Below, piece after piece: positions 18,955 through 26,934 of a stretch of 64,000 bases of DNA; position 1 is the first letter of the stretch; every line of letters begins with the position of its first letter. The translations under genes were made by a program, and so were the position numbers. The notes under the pieces are model-generated. The model did no database searches. It was not told the origin of the DNA and saw only the letters and a program-made list of their open reading frames with translations. Source of the DNA: Chitinophaga polysaccharea (GTDB taxonomy: Bacteria > Bacteroidota > Bacteroidia > Chitinophagales > Chitinophagaceae); assembly GCF_902150045.1 (NCBI RefSeq), contig NZ_CABFVU010000001.1, positions 1,550,001 to 1,614,000 on the forward strand, read 5' to 3'.

Positions 18955-19791
18955 ATGATAAAGGTGGGTGAATACAACCTGTTAAGGGTGAAAAAAGAAG
19001 CTGATTTTGGGGTATACCTCGAAGGCGTGGACCAGGAAATCCTGCTGCCGGCAAGGTTTGTGCCTCATGGTACCCGTGTGGGTGATGAACTGGAAGTATT
19101 TCTTTACCACGATTCTGAAAACCGGCTGATTGCCACTACCCAGCGCCCGTACGGGATTGCAGGGGATATTGTGATGCTGAAAGCAGTGAGTGTTACCAAA
19201 CAGGGCGCTTTCCTGGATTGGGGACTGATGAAAGACCTCTTTGTGGCATCGTCGCAGCAGCTCACCCGCATGGTGCCCGGGCAGGAATACCTGGTGAAAA
19301 TATATATCGATGAGCTGACCGGCCGCATTGCTGCTACAGAAAAAATTGACCGTTACCTCAGCAATGAAAACCTTACCGTAAAGGAAAAAGACCAGGTAAA
19401 CATGGTGGTATACCGCCGCACAGATATCGGGTACGTGGTGATCATCAACAATCAGCATACAGGAATACTGCATCACAGCGATATATTCCGCCCTATGGAA
19501 ACAGGCGAAAAATTAACAGGCTTTATCCGACAGATCAAAGACAATAAAATAGATGTGATTGCCGGTAAACCCGGGTTTAATAAAGTGGAAGATGAATCGG
19601 AAAAAATCCTCCGCCTGCTGCAGGAGAATAACGGTTACCTGCCTTATCATGATAAATCCTCCCCGGAGGAGATACAGGAGTTTTTTGGCATGAGCAAGAA
19701 AACATTCAAAATGACGATCGGCAACCTGTATAAACAACGGAAGATCGTGTTTACACAAACAGGCATTAAGTCGGAAGAAGAAGATATATAA
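18955..19791 (+). CDS. CvfB-like S1 RNA-binding protein
   Basis: 278 residues of the CvfB (conserved virulence factor B) family: three S1-like OB folds and a C-terminal winged helix. The first S1 unit starts GEYNLLRVKKEADFGVYL, the second lies around VSVTKQGAFLDWG, the third around DIGYVVIINNQHTGILHHSD. The C-terminal wHTH is near SPEEIQEFFGMSKKTFKMTIGNLYKQRKI. Members bind RNA and affect expression of secreted factors in Firmicutes; the role in Bacteroidota is untested. Divergent from the TauE operon. Confidence 0.85.
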   Translation: MIKVGEYNLLRVKKEADFGVYLEGVDQEILLPARFVPHGTRVGDELEVFLYHDSENRLIATTQRPYGIAGDIVMLKAVSVTKQGAFLDWGLMKDLFVASSQQLTRMVPGQEYLVKIYIDELTGRIAATEKIDRYLSNENLTVKEKDQVNMVVYRRTDIGYVVIINNQHTGILHHSDIFRPMETGEKLTGFIRQIKDNKIDVIAGKPGFNKVEDESEKILRLLQENNGYLPYHDKSSPEEIQEFFGMSKKTFKMTIGNLYKQRKIVFTQTGIKSEEEDI

Positions 19792-19798
19792 ATAGCCG

Positions 19799-19832
19799 CA
19801 GCCGGTAGATACTTCAGCGTATTTGCCGGCTG
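19799..19832. terminator. Weak hairpin between convergent genes
   Basis: CAGCCGG (19799-19805) and CCGGCTG (19826-19832) pair with a 20-base loop. Short stem and no long T tract; it may end both the CvfB-like gene and the kinase gene. Confidence 0.35.
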
Positions 19833-19837
19833 AAACA

Positions 19838-21295
19838 TTACTCGCTTTCGTTCGCCCCCGCTATCGGGAAACTCATCAGGAAGCTGGTTCCCTCTCCCAA
19901 TTCGCTGTCCACGGCAATGGTGCCCTTGTGCTGAAGTATAATATTCTGGGTAGCGGTTAGCCCAAGCCCTGTTCCCTTTGTTTTATTGGTAAAAAATGGC
20001 TCAAACAGTTTAGCCAGGTTCTGCGGGGAAATACCGCTACCGTTATCGGCTATACGAACGAATACCTTCTCGGTATCCTGCCATGTTTTAATACCGAGCT
20101 TTCCTTCCCCCGCTTTCATTGCTTCAATACCATTGATGATAATATTCAGGAAAGCAATGAGGATCTTGTCTTCATCTGCAAGGATCATACAATCCGGTTC
20201 ACATATTTCCTTAGTCACCGTAACAGCATTCAGCTGCAACCTGTCTGCCGCAAGGTCCAGCGCCTTTTCCACCAGCATGTTCAGACCAAGTGGCACCATA
20301 TTCAGCTCCGACATGCGCGTCGACTGGAGCAGTTCTGTTACCAGCTGGTTGATACGATGGCAGTTGCGCTCCATGATGTCCAGGTACAGCGCGGCATCTT
20401 CTGTTTCGGCCACTGGTTCCGTTTTCAGCTGGGAAACTGCCAGCAGGATATTGGTGAGCGGATTGCGCACTTCATGTGCAATAAGCCGGGCAATGCGGCC
20501 GGTAATCACAAATTTTTCCTGTTGCTGCTTTTCTCTTTCTTTCCGTTTACGGGCTGTAATATCCTGGATGATGCACAGGTATAATTGTTTCTTCTCATCC
20601 AGCAATGAGGCGTTGATCATTACATCCAGCTGCTGCCCTGATTTACTGCGGAATACATACTCCTTTTGCACCACTCCTCCTTCCCCGCAAAGCTGATCCA
20701 GGAAATCACTGATTACTCCCTGATCTGCAAACAGGCCACGGAGATGGGTGTTATACAGCTCCGTTTCCTCATATTTCAGCACGTTAAGGGCAGCCGGGTT
20801 AGCAGCTACTATCTTGTGCTCACAGTCTGCCAGCAGGATAAGGTCGTTGGATTTTTCGAAGATGCTGAAATACCGTTTCTCGCTTTTTTCGATTGTTTGC
20901 AGATGACTGAATTTATCGAGCGTATAACGGATGGCCCTTTCCAGCAGGGCCGCACTGATCTCGCTTTTAACCAGGTAATCGGATGCACCTGCCTGCATGG
21001 CTTCCTTATCTATAAGATAATCGCCTTTGCCTGTAAATAAAATAACGGGGGCTTTATATCCCAGGTTGCGGAAATGATGCAACACATCAATACCTGTGTA
21101 GGCACCAAGACGGTAATCAACCAGGTATAGATCATGCGCCCGGGCTTCAATTGCCAGCAAGCCTTCTTTATAGGAAGAAACCCACTGTAAAACGTATTGA
21201 TCGGGTGAAATGTCCTGTAATAACGCGTTTACAAGGAAAAAGTCATCTTCATCATCATCGATCATCAATATATGCTTCTTACCATTTATTGCCAT
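19838..21295 (-). CDS. Hybrid receiver-PAS-histidine kinase
   Basis: Two-component signalling protein with the receiver first. From ATG at 21295 (MAINGKKHILMIDDDEDDFF) there is a REC domain of about 120 residues with the acidic pocket IDDDEDD and phospho-Asp in LYLVDYRLG. A PAS domain follows (about 135-245, YFSIFEKSNDLILL), then HisKA with H-box AHEVRNPLTN, and an HATPase_c domain with N box NIIINGIEAM, DNGSGI and GTGLGL. No membrane helix, so it is cytoplasmic. Such REC-PAS-HK proteins often relay from another kinase. No partner gene is adjacent. In-frame sequence upstream to 21334 is open but lacks family character. Confidence 0.88.
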   Translation of the reverse strand: MAINGKKHILMIDDDEDDFFLVNALLQDISPDQYVLQWVSSYKEGLLAIEARAHDLYLVDYRLGAYTGIDVLHHFRNLGYKAPVILFTGKGDYLIDKEAMQAGASDYLVKSEISAALLERAIRYTLDKFSHLQTIEKSEKRYFSIFEKSNDLILLADCEHKIVAANPAALNVLKYEETELYNTHLRGLFADQGVISDFLDQLCGEGGVVQKEYVFRSKSGQQLDVMINASLLDEKKQLYLCIIQDITARKRKEREKQQQEKFVITGRIARLIAHEVRNPLTNILLAVSQLKTEPVAETEDAALYLDIMERNCHRINQLVTELLQSTRMSELNMVPLGLNMLVEKALDLAADRLQLNAVTVTKEICEPDCMILADEDKILIAFLNIIINGIEAMKAGEGKLGIKTWQDTEKVFVRIADNGSGISPQNLAKLFEPFFTNKTKGTGLGLTATQNIILQHKGTIAVDSELGEGTSFLMSFPIAGANESE

Positions 21296-21346
21296 AAGTG
21301 CCGGAAAAGTTAACCTATCTCCACCAATAATCATGCACTAAAAGTA

Positions 21347-22768
21347 TCAGGTATCAATATGAGTATCCATATCTTTCAGCACCACATTCCTGCGAGGCAG
21401 GAACCAGGCGGGGATCAAGGTTATCAGTAATATAAAAAGGGAAATATGAAAACCCTGCTTCAGGGCAAGATGATGCGCGTAATGGCCTTCCTGTCCTGCC
21501 AGCACATGTTTATTATAGGCAGCCTGGGTAACAATGGCCAGTACGGCAATACCAATAGCCCCGCCTACCTGCTGCATCAAAGTACTGACAGAAGAAGCCA
21601 TGGTTACTTCACCTGGCCGCACGGCGCTCAATGTGGCGGCATTCAGCGGGGCAAGTAAAAGCCCCATCCCAAAGCCTCTCACCGTCATGGCAATGATCAC
21701 TGCGGTAAGGCTGCTTCCTTTATCTAATAAAGCAAACAGGTACATGGACACAGCCAGCAGGGCAATTCCCAGCATGGATATTTCCCGGGAGCCATGTTTA
21801 TCAGACCAGCGCCCTGCGAAAGGCATCATGGCGGCCATAAATACAGAGTTAGGCAATATCAGCAGGCCGGACATTCCCTCAGAAAAGCCCATCTGCTCCT
21901 GCAACAGGAAGGGCATAAGAAATAACCCGCCATACAGGGCAGCAGCCCGCGATATAGTAACGAGGATACAACTCACAAAAGAATAATTGGCGAACAGATT
22001 AAGATTGATGATCGGTTCTTTTTTGTGTTTATCTATCCAGATAAAAAAAGCAAGCGCTATTACTGCCACGCCCAGAGTGGCCAGTATCCCGGGAGAGGTA
22101 ATGCCTACTACCTCCGCCCGTGCCACTCCATATTGCAGACAAACCAGGAAGATGGTAAGCGCTACAAACCCCGTAAGATCAAAAGGCAGTTTCAGCCTCG
22201 GTTGCTTCCGCAGCACACCCAGGTAACGGAAAGCCAGCGCCACGGTAAGGATCCCGATAGGAAGATTAATATAAAAAATGGAGGGCCAACCGAATTTTTC
22301 AGTGAGTATTCCTCCCAGCGTTGGGCCTATAGCCGGACCTACCAGGTTGCCGAGGCCCCACCATCCCAGCACTGTGCCCCGCACCCTGGCGGGGAACACA
22401 TAGGAAATGATGGCCATAGAAGTGGGCGCCATGGCCCCGCCTCCCAGGGCCTGAACCACCCTTGCAGTAAGCAGGGAATCCAGGCTGGTAGACAAGGCGC
22501 ACATTAAAGATCCTAAGGTAAAAAGGGAAATGGCGCCAATATAGAGATTAAAAAAGCCGATCCTGTTCTTCAGCCAGTTGGTAAGCGGCATCAATATGGA
22601 AAAGCTCAGCATGTATACGGTAATTACCCATTCAATTTCGTCGAGCGTACAGTTGAACTGCTTACTCATAACGGGAAGGGATATATTAACGATGCTCGAG
22701 TCTATCCCTGCCATAGTAGTACCCATTATCACCACTATGAGGATGCCTGTCCGGTTGATATCTCTCAT
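21347..22768 (-). CDS. DHA2-family (EmrB/QacA-like) MFS efflux pump
   Basis: 473 residues with about 14 membrane helices, the count of DHA2 drug:H+ antiporters. Markers are MAGIDSSIVNISLPVM at the start (motif D-like), RVVQALGGGAMAPTSMAIISYV, and the antiporter motif C region GWWGLGNLVGPAIGPTLGG. No membrane-fusion or outer-membrane partner is adjacent. Its start overlaps the stop of the BRO-N-like gene by four bases (22765-22768), so it ends a cbpA-led operon. Substrates are unknown. Confidence 0.9.
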   Translation of the reverse strand: MRDINRTGILIVVIMGTTMAGIDSSIVNISLPVMSKQFNCTLDEIEWVITVYMLSFSILMPLTNWLKNRIGFFNLYIGAISLFTLGSLMCALSTSLDSLLTARVVQALGGGAMAPTSMAIISYVFPARVRGTVLGWWGLGNLVGPAIGPTLGGILTEKFGWPSIFYINLPIGILTVALAFRYLGVLRKQPRLKLPFDLTGFVALTIFLVCLQYGVARAEVVGITSPGILATLGVAVIALAFFIWIDKHKKEPIINLNLFANYSFVSCILVTISRAAALYGGLFLMPFLLQEQMGFSEGMSGLLILPNSVFMAAMMPFAGRWSDKHGSREISMLGIALLAVSMYLFALLDKGSSLTAVIIAMTVRGFGMGLLLAPLNAATLSAVRPGEVTMASSVSTLMQQVGGAIGIAVLAIVTQAAYNKHVLAGQEGHYAHHLALKQGFHISLFILLITLIPAWFLPRRNVVLKDMDTHIDT

Positions 22769-23112
22769 ACCCGGTCTTTCATCATAAATATCAGCTGGGC
22801 TTTCGCCACAAAAGGATTCAGCGGGTTACAGTTGATCATGAACAGGTAGGTAGCCAGTTCAGACAGCTGCCAGTCGGTGGTTAGCTCACCATCCCTGAAG
22901 CAGTATACTTTCTTGAAATTATAGTCCACCGGTATGTTCAGGGCCGCACAGGCGTGCATGGCCCTGTCAAGCGGTTCCTGTTCCATACCCGATTGCCCGT
23001 ATCCCAGTTCCTGCATAATTTCGCTGGCGGTATACAGCAGGCGTGGATTATTAAGTTGTGAGATTCTTTCGGTGGAAATCACTTCTTCCAGATAATCAAA
23101 AAGTTTAAGCAT
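22765..23112 (-). CDS. BRO-N/DinD-like small protein overlapping cbpA
   Basis: 115 residues from ATG at 23112, which lies inside the end of the J-protein gene (8-base overlap). It sits where cbpM would be expected but does not look like the MerR-type CbpM. The pattern [12 protein letters not shown], then [21 protein letters not shown], then [18 protein letters not shown] and AKAQLIFMM resembles the N-terminal BRO-N-like domain of DinD-type proteins. This is my reading by eye, not a search. Known relatives include DNA-damage-inducible and antirepressor proteins. Translational coupling with the J protein upstream and the MFS gene downstream is evident from the overlaps. Confidence 0.5.
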   Translation of the reverse strand: MLKLFDYLEEVISTERISQLNNPRLLYTASEIMQELGYGQSGMEQEPLDRAMHACAALNIPVDYNFKKVYCFRDGELTTDWQLSELATYLFMINCNPLNPFVAKAQLIFMMKDRV

Positions 23113-24058
23113 GACCATTCTCATTTAATTGTGAAAGTTGCTGAAACAATTCTTTTTCCTTGTCGGAAAGTTTCGACGGAATATGTACGACCGCCTTAAT
23201 ATATAGATCCCCGGCGGGTCCGCTGTTGTCGTAAGCAGGCATCCCTTTGCCTTTTAAACGGAAAACCTTACCACTGTCTGTTCCTGCCGGGATATTCATG
23301 TTCAGGGATGCGCCCGGTGTATTTACGGTTAGCTTGCCTCCCAGTACAGCTGTATACAAAGGCACTGCCAAATCTGTATAAATATCTTTCCCCTTCAGTT
23401 CATACTGCGGATTTGCTGCCAGTTGAATGGTAATGAGCAGGTCGCCGCTTTCACCGCCTTTACGGCCGGGATGCCCTTTTCCTTTTAAGCGGATCACCTG
23501 GCCCTCGTACAGCCCGGGTTTCAGCTTAATATTGAGCCTGCTGCCCCCTACTTCCACCTGCCGGGTTGCGCCGGTGTATGCGTCTTCCAGGGATACTTCC
23601 ATTGTTGCCTGTACATCACGGCCCCTGCCCGGCCCCTGTTGCTGCCGGCGGCCACCGCTCCCTGAAAACCGGCTGCCAAAAAGCTGTTCAAAGAAATCGG
23701 AAAAATTGCCTTCCCCGCCGCCGAACATATCATCCATATCGCCGCTGCCATAGGAGTATGTGCGGCGCTGTCCGCCGCCACCACCGAACTGCGACCAGTC
23801 ATAATCTTCCGGCCGGCCCCCGTGCTGCTCATAATATTTATAATTTTCCCCGAACTGGTCATACTTCTTCCGCTTCTCGGGGTCACTCAGCACTTCGTAG
23901 GCTTCATTGATCTCTTTGAATTTGTCTTCAGCAGCTTTATCACCGGGATTCTTATCGGGGTGATATTTTACCGCCAGTTTACGGTAGGCTTTCTTAATCT
24001 GTTCAGCTGTTGCCGCTTTCTCTACTCCCAGTATCTTATAATAATCCTTTACGTCCAT
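23105..24058 (-). CDS. cbpA: CbpA-type DnaJ/Hsp40 co-chaperone
   Basis: J-domain protein that stimulates DnaK ATPase and delivers clients. 317 residues: J domain at 1-70 with the HPD motif in [10 protein letters not shown], a Gly-rich linker (about 90-130, [10 protein letters not shown]), then two beta-sandwich client-binding domains and a C-terminal dimerisation helix. The cysteine-rich zinc finger of true DnaJ is missing, which places it with CbpA/type II Hsp40s. It is the first gene of a three-gene overlapping run (J protein, BRO-N-like, MFS pump). Confidence 0.9.
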   Translation of the reverse strand: MDVKDYYKILGVEKAATAEQIKKAYRKLAVKYHPDKNPGDKAAEDKFKEINEAYEVLSDPEKRKKYDQFGENYKYYEQHGGRPEDYDWSQFGGGGGQRRTYSYGSGDMDDMFGGGEGNFSDFFEQLFGSRFSGSGGRRQQQGPGRGRDVQATMEVSLEDAYTGATRQVEVGGSRLNIKLKPGLYEGQVIRLKGKGHPGRKGGESGDLLITIQLAANPQYELKGKDIYTDLAVPLYTAVLGGKLTVNTPGASLNMNIPAGTDSGKVFRLKGKGMPAYDNSGPAGDLYIKAVVHIPSKLSDKEKELFQQLSQLNENGHA

Positions 24059-24119
24059 AGCTCTAAAACATGTTAAAGTGATAACTTGTTTTATGAATTT
24101 ACGAATTAACGGGGAAAAA

Positions 24120-24166
24120 GTAATTGGTGAACAGCCCCGGCAGTACGGGCGCTGTTCACCAATTAC
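24120..24166. terminator. 16-bp perfect hairpin
   Basis: GTAATTGGTGAACAGC (24120-24135) and GCTGTTCACCAATTAC (24151-24166) pair perfectly with a 15-base loop. On the minus strand it follows the stop of the truncated gene at 24184 and precedes cbpA, so it is probably the terminator of that broken gene. Confidence 0.7.
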
Positions 24167-24183
24167 CTTTCCAGTGATATGGA

Positions 24184-24372
24184 CTATTTCTCGGCGTAAA
24201 TGTTGGCGTTCAGTTTATCGGAAATATATTGGATGGCTTTCTGCGCCCTTACGCTGTTGCCCCGTCTTATCCGGGGAGGCGAAAATACGGCAATGGCATA
24301 TTTACCGGGCACCATGCCGGCTGAACCCAATGCCATCACGGCACAGGTGTATGCATATGCCTGCCGATCTTT
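24184..24372 (-). pseudogene. C-terminal remnant of a class A beta-lactamase-like serine hydrolase
   Basis: Reading the minus strand from just after an in-frame TAA (24373-24375) to the TAG at 24184-24186 gives about 62 residues: KYAIAVFSPPRIRRGNSVRAQ, then [18 protein letters not shown], read in parts. This looks like the last strand and helix of class A beta-lactamase or related D-Ala-D-Ala peptidase-type enzymes, where a KYxLAVFV-like strand and a final amphipathic helix end the fold. The catalytic SxxK, SDN and KTG parts are absent upstream in any frame. It is therefore a 3' fragment left by a deletion or recombination. The intact terminator-like hairpin behind it supports a former gene. 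Confidence 0.5.
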
Positions 24373-24471
24373 TTAATTCGTCCGGATATGCTGCACGCGC
24401 TGCGTAAAATATTTGGAAGAAAATCCGGTGAGAGAACCGCTTTCACGGAAAGAAGGCGGCGGCTTTCACCA

Positions 24472-24810
24472 TTAACCTGCAGATTCGCATCCGGAAGAAG
24501 TTTCCAGGATATTGTAAGCATCGATCAATGCCTGTACCTCCGCTGTTATATTTGCCAGCGCAGTAATTTCAGCGGGAGTTACCAGCATCATTACATGATC
24601 GGCCGGCAGGGGCAAACAAATCATCTTTTCGTTTTCCGACGCATGATAATGATCGTCTGATAAGCGGCCGACCATTTTTTTGAAACACTCAAACTCAGTG
24701 ATATCAAGGTTAACAACCGTCGTGCCAAAGGCCAACTGGATACCTTTGCAATGCGGGCAGCGGATTACATATCCTGCAGCACCGTGGTATAATGTCTGGT
24801 AATTACACAT
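24472..24810 (-). CDS. Small cysteine-containing hypothetical protein (DUF6686-like)
   Basis: 112 residues starting MCNYQTLYHGAAGYVIRCPHC, with a CPHCKG pair suggesting a half zinc ribbon or a redox site, followed by QLAFGTTVVNL and an amphipathic C-terminal half. I recall a similar Bacteroidota family of short proteins (DUF6686), without a known function. No signal peptide, so cytoplasmic. It lies between the truncated serine hydrolase and the group II intron. The short length and location in a scarred region leave some doubt that it is still expressed. Confidence 0.6.
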   Translation of the reverse strand: MCNYQTLYHGAAGYVIRCPHCKGIQLAFGTTVVNLDITEFECFKKMVGRLSDDHYHASENEKMICLPLPADHVMMLVTPAEITALANITAEVQALIDAYNILETSSGCESAG

Positions 24811-25048
24811 GGGCTATGGGTTTGTGCCTCCAGCGGCCGGTTCAGGGCCGCTGTCAGGACTTAATTCATCACTCTTTACCTCTGAAAATGGAGGTAGCAA
24901 ACAACGGAGGCATAAACTATGTACAGCTAATAACTCCGGGGTATTATTACATCTCACAAAAATATAGCAGGAAATCGGGGTAGAATGATCGGATCAGGAA
25001 AACGACTTACGCAAAAGGGAAAATCGTCTCCGGCGGTTCTAGTAAGTA

Positions 25049-25070
25049 AACCCGGGCATCTCAGCCCGAG
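25049..25070 (-). ncRNA. Group II intron domain VI hairpin
   Basis: On the minus strand CTCGGGC and GCCCGGG pair around TGAGAT, eight bases after domain V. This is the position of the branch-point helix; the bulged adenosine could not be pinned down. Confidence 0.6.
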
Positions 25071-25078
25071 ATTCTGTT

Positions 25079-25113
25079 AGAACCGTGCGTAACAGTCTCC
25101 CGTTACACGGCTC
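25079..25113 (-). ncRNA. Group II intron domain V
   Basis: The minus strand reads GAGCCGTGTAACGGGAGACT then GTTACGCACGGTTCT, a 34-35 base hairpin with the GAGCCGU start, GNRA-like loop region and ACGGUUC end that define catalytic domain V. It lies directly after the RT stop codon, as in ORF-containing introns. Confidence 0.88.
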
Positions 25114-25119
25114 CGGTTA

Positions 25120-26373
25120 TCAAATCGTTGGTTTCGATCCTAAGAGTGCCCAGTGGGCAAAGAGCGTGGGCTGTCGGACGGATATTCCGTGCAACCACCG
25201 TATCGCTTTCATTTCACTGGCTCTCAGGTGCTTGTATTTTCGTCTTGCCCGGCGCGCAAGTTTTACATTGACTATGTGCATATAATTCACAAGTGTTGCT
25301 TTGTAAAATTTACTGTAGTAATTAATCCAGCCGGTTAATACCGGATTGATCTCTGCCGCTACTTCCTGCAATGTATTCGTCGTTCGTTTCAGCACTTCCC
25401 ATTTACCCATCTTCTCATTCATCGAGCGCATCGACCCAATGCTTACTGCCGGTAGCCAGTTGGTAAACCAAACTCCACGTTGACTATTTCGTGCCAATCG
25501 TGGTTTGAAGGTGTAGCCAGGGAAGTCGAAAGACATTTTCGTTACTCCTTGTTGCCTCCTGTTGCTATCCTTGCAGTAGACCACCTGGGTTTTCTCTGGA
25601 TGCAGTTCTAACCCACATGTTTTCAGTCGATCACTTAACGATGCTTTCAGGTTTACCGCTTCTACCATACTTCCACAATGAATGATAGCATCGTCTGCGT
25701 ATCTTTCAAAAGGACAGTGCGGGTAGCACTTTTCCAGCCACTTGTCCATACTATAATGCAGTTATAAATTTGCCAGTACAGGACCAATAACTGAACCCTG
25801 GGGAACTCCTTTAGTTCTTTCCTCTATCCTTCCGTCTGATTGCTGCAACGGTGCTTTCAACCATCTTTCAATGTACAGCAGCATCCAGCGAATCTTACAA
25901 TGTAGTCTGACAGCCTTCATCAACAAGTCGTGCGGAATGTTGTCAAAGTAACCTTTGATATCAACATCTACTACCCAACTCTGATTCCAGCACCGCTCTC
26001 TTGCACGCGACAACGCTTGTAGTGCCGACCTTCCAGGCCGGTAACCATAAGAATCATCATGAAAGATCTGCTCTAACCCCGGTTCTAATAAGCCTCTTAC
26101 TACTGTCTGGGCAATTCGGTCCGATATCGTGGGTATACCCAGAGGTCTTAGTCCACCTCCTTTCTTCGGTATCTCTTTCAGTTTCACCGGTGGGGGCATG
26201 TAGCTTCCTGAACTCATTCGGTTCCATAATTTGTACAGATGATCTCTGTATCCTATATGGAACGATTCCAGATTGATTCCGTCTACTCCACCTGCTCCCT
26301 TGTTCGATCTTACCTGATAATAGGCTAAACTCACCAATCGGCGACTTATACTAAACGATTTTGTTTTGCTCAT
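25120..26373 (-). pseudogene. Group II intron reverse transcriptase/maturase with an in-frame UAA
   Basis: RT with maturase domain, needed for splicing and retrohoming. From ATG at 26373 (MSKTKSFSISRRLVSLAYYQ) it runs through RT blocks 0-4 (GAGGVDGINLESF, PKKGGGLRPLGIPTISDRI, DVDIKGYFDNIPHDLL, GVPQGSVIGPVLANL). It then meets TAA at 25762-25764, and continues in the same frame as LHYSMDKWLEK, with the catalytic FERYADDAIIHC and the maturase block NPVLTGWINYYSKFYKATL to 25120. No HNH domain. The only defect seen is this one codon, where family members have a Phe or Tyr. The downstream part has an ATG at 25749. Either the gene is newly dead, or it works by readthrough or in two pieces. Confidence 0.85.
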
Positions 26374-26379
26374 TTCAGT

Positions 26380-26386
26380 ACCTCCT
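26380..26386 (-). promoter_or_regulatory. Consensus Shine-Dalgarno of the intron RT
   Basis: AGGAGGT lies 6 bases before the RT ATG. Most genes in this window lack such a site, as is usual in Bacteroidota, so it fits an imported element and settles the RT start. Confidence 0.8.
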
Positions 26387-26751
26387 GAGCTCCAGCTCAG
26401 TTTTCTTCCATGAAAAAAAAACTTGATAACAGCCTCCCTTCGCTCCATTCCCATTACAGGAACTTCTTTACTACTACGAAGGCTTCTGCCCCTGTGCAGG
26501 CCATCGATACTTTCTATCTTGCTGTCCTTGCAGCTTGATATTTTCTCTTAACATGCCCGCGACAGGTTCTCCTGTTCCCGGTAAACGCCTGTGTTAAGAT
26601 CACGCTGTCTATACGCCGGATGCCACAGCAACAGTAATCAGGTAACTTTGCTGCTTGTCCCAATGACGGTACTGGACATTGGTTTTGACATCTTCTTACC
26701 CTTTCGACGCCTCTATCGACAGTTCACAGTGTTCGTCTTCTTAACACACAC

Positions 26752-26934
26752 CTGACATATTTAATATGCCTTTTCCTTTCATGCTCACTACCACAACTCT
26801 TAATTGCAGCAGCTGAAGGTGGTTTGAGGGCTGCTCCTGAAAACCGCCCCCGATGGGCCTGCCATCATCATTTAACCAGCATTGAATATCTATGATCAAA
26901 GAACTAATTTGATAACAGCATTCATTCAGGACAC
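26752..26934. other. Spacer between susD and the group II intron
   Basis: About 180 bases with no convincing gene. On the minus strand a 64-codon frame from TTG at 26938 runs into the intron 5' end, but it has no recognisable domain. It may be the interrupted 5' exon or simply noncoding. Confidence 0.4.

Larger units (their letters stand above)
25046..26751 (-). mobile_element. Group II intron (about 1.7 kb) with an interrupted reverse transcriptase
   Basis: On the minus strand a GUGUG-type 5' end (near 26749-26751, within GGTGTGTGTTAAG) starts a ~380-base structured leader, followed by the RT gene, then domain V and VI at the 3' end. The 3' boundary is placed near 25046, after the domain VI hairpin. 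The ends are read by eye and may be off by several bases; the repeated GT at the 5' end leaves a 2-base ambiguity. No second copy is visible in the window. Confidence 0.85.

Noticed and set aside
25762..26454. Start of the intron RT at 26454
   Set aside because: The consensus Shine-Dalgarno AGGAGGT sits before ATG 26373, and the extra 27 residues have no RT character.
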